Assembly (NCBI GenBank): GCA_021784555.1
Contig: JAJYHY010000049.1
Location: 1-32,442, forward strand
Reading direction: 5' to 3'
DNA: 32,442 nucleotides
Origin: a bacterium
GTDB taxonomy: Bacteria > Verrucomicrobiota > Verrucomicrobiia > Limisphaerales > UBA8199
The notes under the pieces were generated by a model. It made no database searches. It saw nothing but the letters and a program-made list of their open reading frames with translations, and had not been told where the DNA came from. Each line of letters begins with the position of its first letter. Position 1 is the stretch's first letter. The position numbers were made by a program, and so were the translations under genes. This document shows positions 17,768 through 23,726 of this stretch, piece after piece.

Positions 17768-18145
17768 TCAGGCTTTGTATTTGATCATTCCATTCTTGAG
17801 CAGCTCGAAGGTTTTGGTCTCGCTCAATATGGTGAGCAACTCATCGGCGGTGGGTTTCTGTTGTACCTCGAGTCCCGCGAGAGCGGTTTCGGCCTTAAAA
17901 AGATGTCGGCCCGTGGTTTGAACATGGTGTTCGAGTGCGGCTATGACAGCGTCGGCTTTGGGGTCGGTCTTCAGGAGCCAGCGATCGGACTTGAATGCGA
18001 ACTTTTCGGACAAACGCAGAAAGCACTCAACCGCACCAGGGTTGGGGGTGGCACCCTGTTGGCGGAGCGCGACTTCCAGTTCTCCGACGGTCAAGCCGGA
18101 GGGGCGGGCGTGGAGCAGCCGGAAAAGTTGTGAGTCCAGTTTCAT
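17768..18145 (-). CDS. small winged-helix-like protein (125 aa)
   Basis: The product starts MKLDSQLFRLLHARPSGLTV. Its first half (LTVGELEVALRQQGATPNPGAVECFLRLSEKFAF, ending SDRWLLK) reads like a helix-turn-helix with a short wing. The second half is helical and ends in ELLKNGMIKYKA. The family is not recognised. A longer frame extends upstream, but the ATG at 18145 overlaps the previous stop as ATGA, so this is the likely start. It lies between the receiver-domain gene and the methyltransferase. It could be a DNA-binding output partner of the receiver protein or a regulator of methyltransferase activity; the sequence does not decide. Confidence 0.7.
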   Translation of the reverse strand: MKLDSQLFRLLHARPSGLTVGELEVALRQQGATPNPGAVECFLRLSEKFAFKSDRWLLKTDPKADAVIAALEHHVQTTGRHLFKAETALAGLEVQQKPTADELLTILSETKTFELLKNGMIKYKA

Positions 18146-19158
18146 TTCGTTGCGCCGGCTGATGCGGATAGGGTCTTGATCCAGGGCGCGTAGACCTTGC
18201 GATGCCAAGGAAGATACCAGTCTAGTACATCTTGGACTATCATAACGAGGATACGGCACAATCTGTCGGCATTCTCCAAGCGTTCCACGGGCACCTTGCC
18301 GTCTCCCCAAGTTCCGTAGTGGCCTGCGCCGTCGTGGAAAGGCCCCGTATCCGAGATGTGGATAATGCCGTTCCGAAAATTATTGATAGCGTAAAGGTGC
18401 TCGATGAGGTAGCCGCGTAAGACCCAATCCCCGGCGCTGCCTTTCAGGAACTTGAGGTTGCAAAATGATGGCCCTCCCGCTTTTATTGGGTTGAAGTTCC
18501 TGGCGAGGTACTCACGGATCAGGTCACTGAGCTGTTTGCCCGAGAGGCCGGTTTGGTCGGGCAGTTTCTGTTCGTACTGGGCGATGTTCCTCATGAGAAG
18601 GCAGGAAAGGGTGAGGCACGCCAGCGAACGGCTTTCCGCGGTCTCTTCTTCGTCCGTGAGCGTTTGATAATATGGTTCAGCCGCTGACCAATCAGCCCGG
18701 ATCTCCCCAGTGTAGGGATCCTCGCTGTAACGGTTTAGAATTTCCGGCAATGCGGTCGTCAGCTGGCCTTTCATCGCTAGGCCAACGACAATGGCTTTGT
18801 AGTTTCCAAGCCACAGGTTCCGCTCGTAATTCTCATTCACCTCACCGGACACGATAACCACGCTCATCTTGTGGGGCCCTCGCCGGTTCAGGTCATTAAG
18901 GATCAAATCAAGTATAGTTCGTCCGTGGTCTTTGGTAGGCTTGCTGTCGTTGGCATTGAGCGGGATGTTCAGGTCAAGGAACAGAAGGTCTATGTCCCGA
19001 CATTTTGCGTCCAGGCCCGCGCGAGCGCCGTCAAAGTCGGTCCACTTGCCGACACAATGGCCCAGACTCATGCCTGCACCTTTGATCACGACCAACAGGT
19101 TCTCAATTGCGTCATGACGATCTTCCACAATAGCAAAGCGTAGTTCTGACAGTTTCAT
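18142..19158 (-). CDS. response-regulator receiver domain fused to HEPN-like C-terminal domain
   Basis: Residues 1-135 form a REC domain: acidic pair E12-D13, phosphoacceptor D62 in LLFLDLNIP, S104 in VIVSGE, and K130 in LAMKG. Unlike canonical regulators it has an insert after D62 (NANDSKPTKDHGR). The C-terminal part has no DNA-binding motif. It is helical and contains NNFRNGIIHI (R262-N-x3-H267), which matches the Rx4-6H signature of HEPN RNases, followed by a His/Gly/Asp-rich loop and further helices. HEPN domains are common abortive effectors. The gene overlaps the kinase gene as ATGA, so the two proteins are very likely a signalling pair. REC assignment firm; HEPN assignment from one motif and helical context. 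Confidence 0.8.
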   Translation of the reverse strand: MKLSELRFAIVEDRHDAIENLLVVIKGAGMSLGHCVGKWTDFDGARAGLDAKCRDIDLLFLDLNIPLNANDSKPTKDHGRTILDLILNDLNRRGPHKMSVVIVSGEVNENYERNLWLGNYKAIVVGLAMKGQLTTALPEILNRYSEDPYTGEIRADWSAAEPYYQTLTDEEETAESRSLACLTLSCLLMRNIAQYEQKLPDQTGLSGKQLSDLIREYLARNFNPIKAGGPSFCNLKFLKGSAGDWVLRGYLIEHLYAINNFRNGIIHISDTGPFHDGAGHYGTWGDGKVPVERLENADRLCRILVMIVQDVLDWYLPWHRKVYAPWIKTLSASAGATK

Positions 19159-21272
19159 GCTGGTTTATTGATTTGATGTTGCAGTGTCCCCAAAAAACGA
19201 CAACCTGGCCCGGTAGCATTCTTTTCGAGATCGCAGACACCGAGGACCGCGGAAAAGATCTGCCTCACGATGGGAAGGCCATAACCGCTGCCTTTTCCCG
19301 AGGAGAAATGCCCGGTAGTCCCCCAATCGAACGCGCCGTCTATTAAGTCTTTGTCTGCCGGCAGTCCGTTGTCCACGACTTCGATAAGCGCCGAGCCTTG
19401 TTGAGGCGCCTGGGTCCGGAACGAAACCTCAATCCGAGGCGGTACATGCACCATCTCTCGGTACGCGTTGTCGACAACGTTCCGCAGAGCTTCGCACAAC
19501 AGGTCCGGATCGGCGTAAACGACCCCTTCCGCATCTACTTGGACTTTGTTGACTAGCTCGCATGGTTTCCCATGCAGCTGGGACTGGACGCAGTCCCAAA
19601 GGCTCTTGCCTAGCGGAGCCACCGGAACCCAAGTCGGATTGCTATGCGTCTCGGCCCTAGCCATTAATCTTATCTTCCTCGAGAGGTTCAGCAGTTCGCC
19701 GTGGGCATCCCTTATGCGCCGGATCCAAGCGGTTGCCGAATAACTCGCCAATGGCTGATTGCGGTCGACTGCCAGTTCCCTGGCAGTGGCCTCGTCCGGA
19801 AGCAATTGCTCGCCGACACCTGAGCTGCCCGCCCACTTTATGAGCTGGTCCACGGCGACGTCGATGTTGTTCAAGGGATGATTTAACCGATGGACAAGAT
19901 TGGTGACGGTTTGTTCTGCTGCCAACTTTTGGAGCTGGGGAAGAAGCTGCAATTGCTGCCTGAGATAGCTCGCCCAAATAACGCCCTGGCTTCGAAGGGC
20001 TTCATGGGCCCCTTTTTCGTCAGGCCATTGTGGGGGCCCTGCGACCAAAAGCACCCCGTATGGCCGTCCGAGCCGGTTGATACGCAACGCCAGCAGCGGC
20101 GGACAACATTTTGCGAAAACCTGCAGAGCCTCTTCAGACGCGCTGAACGCGCGCTGAACCGGGCGGTTTGCTGCGAGGAAATCCTGGAATCTTACACCGA
20201 CGGGCTTGGCCTCCTTCCATGCCTCCAAGCTCGAAAAAAGAGCAGAAACTTTCCTGGGGTCGCCATTTGGCACCAGCTTCAGCTCACGGCAGAAGGAATA
20301 GTCCAATACGACCGTACCTTGAATCGAATTAAAAATGCAAAAGGGCTCGGTCGTACCTTTTGCCCAGTCCAGGAAGGCCGAGGGTGGCGAGACTTTCTTG
20401 GCAACCAATTTCTGTTCGGCTCTCGGCAGTGCCCAGACGTTGCTAAACAACATGTGCGGCTCGTCTGGTTGCCATTCAAGAAACAGGGGTGGCAGTTGGG
20501 CGGTTGTGGGAAGCTTTAGCAGCTCGTTTTCGACGTTTTCGATGACCTGTGCAAATGTTGCCCCGGCGGGACCAGCGAGTTCCGGCGCTGTTTCGGTGGG
20601 GGGGGCTTCCAGCAGGCTGGCCCGCGCACGAACAGACTGAGCAAGCTTTTCCTGCTGCGCTCGAGAAGGGACAGCAACGAAAACATCGAGCACATCATGA
20701 ATATTGAGCAGAGGAATCGTAGAGCCGGCCGGCAGCCGAAACAGTTGGAGCGTCACATAACGCTGGGTTAGCTCGTGTGCCAAATAAGCCGCGTCCACAT
20801 CTGGCCCGGGAGCTAGCGCAATGATGCTTCCGCTCAGAGCGATCGGTCCGCCGTGTATCGCGGGAGAGTAGAACGCAGCATAATGGGGCACACCGGAAAC
20901 GAGAGATATGAGGACCGACTCCTGGTTGAGAAGCGGCGGATTGGCTTCGCTTTCGAAAACCGACTGGCCGGACGCTTTCAGGTCCACAAATTGGCCGGAG
21001 TGGAACGAAGCCGTCGTAACGTAGGGAAACACACCGCTTGCGGTGGCTGACGGGACACCCTTGGTTGCATAGTGAGTTACTATTGCGGAGCAAATATTTC
21101 TGAGGGGCGTCAGTTGGCCGGGCCGGTCCGCTGCGAGTTCAGCGATTTCGTCGAAAGCAGGGTGATAAAAGGGAGCATCCCAACGCTGAGTCAATGCATT
21201 GGGAGGTATCCAACGCTTGAAACTCTCGTCCCCGAGCAACTGCTCGATAAATCTTCTCGGTCTAGCCGGCAT
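19155..21272 (-). CDS. HsdS-like recognition domain fused to histidine kinase core
   Basis: Numbering is from ATG 21272 (705 aa); an in-frame TTG at 21296 would add 8 residues. Residues about 25-215 form an S-subunit-like target-recognition domain: QRWDAPFYHPAFDEI at the start, PYVTTASFHSGQFVDL, then VFVAVPSRAQQEKLAQ at the helix junction. A middle region (about 250-430) contains FNSIQGTVVLDYSF and VLLVAGPPQWPDEK and may be a sensory or GAF-like domain. The C-terminus is a histidine kinase: H-box VHRLNHPLNN (H461), N-box EALRNVVDNA (N598, N602), G1 DNGLP (634-638) and G2 GKGSGYGL (659-666). No membrane helix is visible, so it acts in the cytoplasm. Its stop overlaps the receiver gene. It probably reports DNA recognition by phosphotransfer. 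Confidence 0.85.
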   Translation of the reverse strand: MPARPRRFIEQLLGDESFKRWIPPNALTQRWDAPFYHPAFDEIAELAADRPGQLTPLRNICSAIVTHYATKGVPSATASGVFPYVTTASFHSGQFVDLKASGQSVFESEANPPLLNQESVLISLVSGVPHYAAFYSPAIHGGPIALSGSIIALAPGPDVDAAYLAHELTQRYVTLQLFRLPAGSTIPLLNIHDVLDVFVAVPSRAQQEKLAQSVRARASLLEAPPTETAPELAGPAGATFAQVIENVENELLKLPTTAQLPPLFLEWQPDEPHMLFSNVWALPRAEQKLVAKKVSPPSAFLDWAKGTTEPFCIFNSIQGTVVLDYSFCRELKLVPNGDPRKVSALFSSLEAWKEAKPVGVRFQDFLAANRPVQRAFSASEEALQVFAKCCPPLLALRINRLGRPYGVLLVAGPPQWPDEKGAHEALRSQGVIWASYLRQQLQLLPQLQKLAAEQTVTNLVHRLNHPLNNIDVAVDQLIKWAGSSGVGEQLLPDEATARELAVDRNQPLASYSATAWIRRIRDAHGELLNLSRKIRLMARAETHSNPTWVPVAPLGKSLWDCVQSQLHGKPCELVNKVQVDAEGVVYADPDLLCEALRNVVDNAYREMVHVPPRIEVSFRTQAPQQGSALIEVVDNGLPADKDLIDGAFDWGTTGHFSSGKGSGYGLPIVRQIFSAVLGVCDLEKNATGPGCRFLGTLQHQINKPA

Positions 21273-21307
21273 TTGGGTTGTCTGTTTTTCTACCAATTAC
21301 CGGTACC

Positions 21308-21323
21308 AGCAGGACCTCGGCCA
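21308..21323 (-). promoter_or_regulatory. candidate sigma-54 (-24/-12) promoter
   Basis: On the minus strand TGGCCGAGGTCCTGCT matches TGGC-N8-TGCT, with GG and GC separated by exactly ten bases. The predicted start of transcription is near 21297, about 25 bases before ATG 21272. It lies directly downstream of a sigma-54 activator gene. GG-N10-GC pairs arise easily by chance in GC-rich DNA, so this is a candidate only. Confidence 0.45.
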
Positions 21324-21410
21324 ACCGCAGAATCACTGGCGGAAGCCCCGATTTTACCGGGGTTCCTCGCATTTTACGTGATAACGTGGGTTGCATGGCA
21401 CTCGAGCGGC

Positions 21411-21426
21411 CGTAACAAATGTTACG
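21411..21426. promoter_or_regulatory. palindrome, possible activator-binding site
   Basis: CGTAACAAATGTTACG is a perfect inverted repeat with 7-base arms and a 2-base centre. It overlaps the stop codon of the activator gene and is centred about 120 bp upstream of the predicted sigma-54 start. That is a usual distance for an enhancer-binding-protein site. Confidence 0.4.
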
Positions 21427-22984
21427 TTTTTCGTCCAAAAAATTTCCTGCACTTCTTGCGAAAGGTGGGTTCCTCGTAGCCCAAATGCCGGGCGGCCGCG
21501 GAGCGGTTGTTTTGGAACCGCTTGATAGCTTGCTCCATCATGTCTTTTTCCCAGTCGTCTATGATTTGGGGGAGATTGATGGGCATGTCACCGATGGTCG
21601 CGAGGGGCGTGGAGGCTGCGGCCACCGTGCGGGGCTTGGGCCTGCTGAGTGTGAGGTCCCATGTTTTGATGGTATCGCCCGAGCAGGCGATGGCGAGGCG
21701 TTCGATGACGTGCTTGAGCAGGCGGATATTGCCCGGCCAATCCTGCTCCTGGAGAATGGCAAGCACGGCTGGCTCGAAGGAGATGGTCTTGTTGTGTTTG
21801 CGGCAGAACTCGGCGAGAAAAGTCTGAGCGAGGAGCGGAATATCCTCCTTTCGATCCCGGAGGGGGGGCAGGTGAATATCGGCGGTGTTCAGGCGGTAAA
21901 GGAGGTCCTCGCGGAACTTGCCTTCACCGACCATGGCATTAAGGTCGCGGTTCGTGGCGGCGATAACGCGCGCCTCGGATTTCTGAATCTTCTCGGAACC
22001 GACGGGCATGAAGGTCCCATCTTCCAGCACACGGAGCAGTTTGGCCTGCAGCGCCTGGGGGAGCTCGCCGACTTCATCGAGAAGGACGGTTCCTTTCCCG
22101 GCGAGCTCGAAAATCCCTTTCTTGGGCTTTAAGGCACCAGTGAATGCTCCGGCGACATGGCCGAAGAGCTCGCTGTCGGCGAGCGTTTCAGAAATGCCAG
22201 CACAATTGACCGGGAGGAATGGCTGTTGAGCGCGGGGACTGGCGAAGTGGACCAACTTGGCGAATTCCTCCTTGCCGGTGCCGGTTTCGCCGGTGATGAG
22301 GACCGGCATATTGTAGGCGGCAAACTGCTTGGCCGTTTTGACGGCCCGGCGAAAGGCGGGGTGTTCTCCAGCCATGCCGGTAGCGACGTCGCGGGCGGCG
22401 GCCTCGCGCTCGCGGGTGAGTATTTCGACCTGGTGTTTGGCGGCGGAGAGTTCTCGCTGGAGCCGGGCCGGGGAAACGATCTTCGGAAATCGTTCGAGGG
22501 AAGGTTTGATTTCGCGGACAGGAGAATCTCCGGGCCGAAGCTTGTGGGGCGGGACCAGCTGAACGAGGCGGGCCTTGAAGACGCCGCCGAGGACCAAGAG
22601 CAGCCAGCAGGTCTGCATCTGGGGGGTGCCGGAAGAGGTCGCGACGGTGAACTGGGCGGTGTTGCCGTATTTGGCGGCAAGTTCGACGCAGCGGTTGTGC
22701 ATCAGCTCGTAAAGCAGATCGTGGTTGGTGGGATCTGGAGCGGGGATGTTCTCGTAGGAGATCTCGATGTCGGGCCAGCGCTCGCGAGCTTCGGTCAGCA
22801 GGGCGCTGGCGCGGCGCAGGTAATCTTCGTTGTTGTGGAAGAGATGGACAGCCTCAAAGGTCTCGGCTTCCAACAGCGAGAGAACAGGGCCGTAACCGCT
22901 GGAGGCGTCGCCGCCCCGCCAGGGATCGTGACTTCCCACGAAGGTCAGCAATACGCGTTTCGCTTTCGACGGCGGTGTTTTCAT
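21422..22984 (-). CDS. RtcR-like sigma-54-dependent activator with CARF-type sensor domain
   Basis: The 520-aa protein has an N-terminal CARF-like domain (VLLTFVGSHDPW, residues 12-23, and the ligand-loop pattern ATSSGTPQMQ, 115-124), a coiled linker (about 170-200), a sigma-54 AAA+ domain (GETGTGKE 232-239, GAFTGA 279-284, LLDEVGEL 301-308) and a C-terminal Fis-type helix-turn-helix (about 485-520). The architecture is that of RtcR, which senses RNA damage products through its CARF-like domain. CARF domains in general bind cyclic oligoadenylates or related RNA ends. GAFTGA is intact, so it should activate sigma-54 promoters, presumably that of the following operon. ATG 22984 is preferred. 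An in-frame TTG lies at 23032. An 8-codon open frame (MKQTSPSN, 22984-23010) ends overlapping this ATG as TGATG. Confidence 0.88.
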   Translation of the reverse strand: MKTPPSKAKRVLLTFVGSHDPWRGGDASSGYGPVLSLLEAETFEAVHLFHNNEDYLRRASALLTEARERWPDIEISYENIPAPDPTNHDLLYELMHNRCVELAAKYGNTAQFTVATSSGTPQMQTCWLLLVLGGVFKARLVQLVPPHKLRPGDSPVREIKPSLERFPKIVSPARLQRELSAAKHQVEILTREREAAARDVATGMAGEHPAFRRAVKTAKQFAAYNMPVLITGETGTGKEEFAKLVHFASPRAQQPFLPVNCAGISETLADSELFGHVAGAFTGALKPKKGIFELAGKGTVLLDEVGELPQALQAKLLRVLEDGTFMPVGSEKIQKSEARVIAATNRDLNAMVGEGKFREDLLYRLNTADIHLPPLRDRKEDIPLLAQTFLAEFCRKHNKTISFEPAVLAILQEQDWPGNIRLLKHVIERLAIACSGDTIKTWDLTLSRPKPRTVAAASTPLATIGDMPINLPQIIDDWEKDMMEQAIKRFQNNRSAAARHLGYEEPTFRKKCRKFFGRKT

Positions 22985-23122
22985 CAATTCGACGGCGAAG
23001 TTTGTTTCATTTTGGTGATCTTTCCAAGCCAAAGCTGTCTGAATCCAGAATCTGCCGATTCATTCGGCCCGGCGCGCCCAAGGCCGACTCCAGACCTCCC
23101 TTAGGCCTGCTTGAAGCGAGGG

Positions 23123-23571
23123 TCACTTCTTGAACAGCAGGTAGAGCACCACGATCACAATCAGCCACCACACCCATGCCGACCAGCCCTCAGCCTTGGT
23201 TGGCTGCGGAGAGGGGGTGGGGCTCGATGGAGCCGCTCGGCGGTGGCTTCGCCAGAACGGAATTTCACGGCGACCGTTGCCTCGGGCAGTTCTATCACCA
23301 TGCTGGCCTTCTTCCGTAGTTGCGGCGAGCGGGTTCGCTTGGCGGTTCGCGCCTGGCGGACCGTCAATCCCCCGTTTTGGGCCTGCCGCCAGAGGCTTTG
23401 CTGCCCGGCGGGATCGTTTTGCTTCGCGATTTCCAGTAAGACCGACTTGGTGGCGTGTTCAGACGTCTGAACAACGGCCAGCAAGCCGGGTTCCAGGTCG
23501 AGAATCCGCAGGCTTTGGTTGATAGCAGCCACGGACTTCCCCACCCTCGCGGGCAGGTCACGCCGGGCCAA
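23123..23571 (-). pseudogene. ParB-family remnant with frame-shifted membrane tail
   Basis: The frame 23571-23161 reads ARVGKSVAAINQSLRILDL ... KSVLLEIAK ... LTVRQARTAKR, then ATVAVKFRSGEAT. This is the helix-turn-helix and following part of ParB/Spo0J-like proteins. The N-terminal ParB catalytic domain is missing because a stop lies just upstream. At the other end, the minus-one frame over 23203-23123 encodes WSAWVWWLIVIVVLYLLFKK and a stop, a clear C-terminal membrane helix after a Ser/Pro-rich linker. The two frames join around a C-rich run (near 23205-23220). I read this as a decayed or frameshifted gene for a membrane-tethered ParB-like protein. A sequencing error in the C run could explain the frame change but not the missing N-terminus. 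Confidence 0.55.
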
Positions 23572-23574
23572 GTT

Positions 23575-23594
23575 GGGCTAATCCGGGCTAATCC
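23575..23594. repeat. tandem 10-bp duplication
   Basis: GGGCTAATCC occurs twice head to tail, immediately upstream of the broken end of the ParB-like remnant. It may mark the point where the N-terminal part of that gene was lost. Confidence 0.6.
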
Positions 23595-23726
23595 ATCAAG
23601 TGTTTGAAGGCGCGGGAGAAAGGGTGAACCATGAAAGCGCCGAGTTTGTGCAGCCTACGTCTCGGTAGACAGGGCTTCACTCCCGAATCGGCTTTGTCGT
23701 CCAGCATCTCTGGCGGCCTGAGACGG
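23595..23726. other. non-coding stretch after the tubulin-like operon
   Basis: No convincing gene. A 48-codon plus-strand frame from ATG 23631 lacks any recognisable feature and overlaps the end of the 746-aa gene. No clear terminator was found. Confidence 0.4.

Noticed and set aside
3283-21272. Assignment to DISARM, BREX or the Dpd (7-deazaguanine) system
   Set aside because: No DUF1998 protein or PLD nuclease, no PglZ/PglX, and no tRNA-guanine-transglycosylase-like protein is present. Only the general parts (helicase, methyltransferase, large ATPase) are shared.
21396-21410. TGGCAC-N7-GC on the plus strand as a sigma-54 promoter
   Set aside because: It has the better -24 box, but it would transcribe toward the antisense of the activator gene where no plus-strand gene exists, and its -12 box is poor.
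23060-23100. GC-rich inverted repeat (TCGGCC/GGCCGA around GGCGCGCC) as a rho-independent terminator
   Set aside because: No T tract follows on either strand, so terminator function is not supported.
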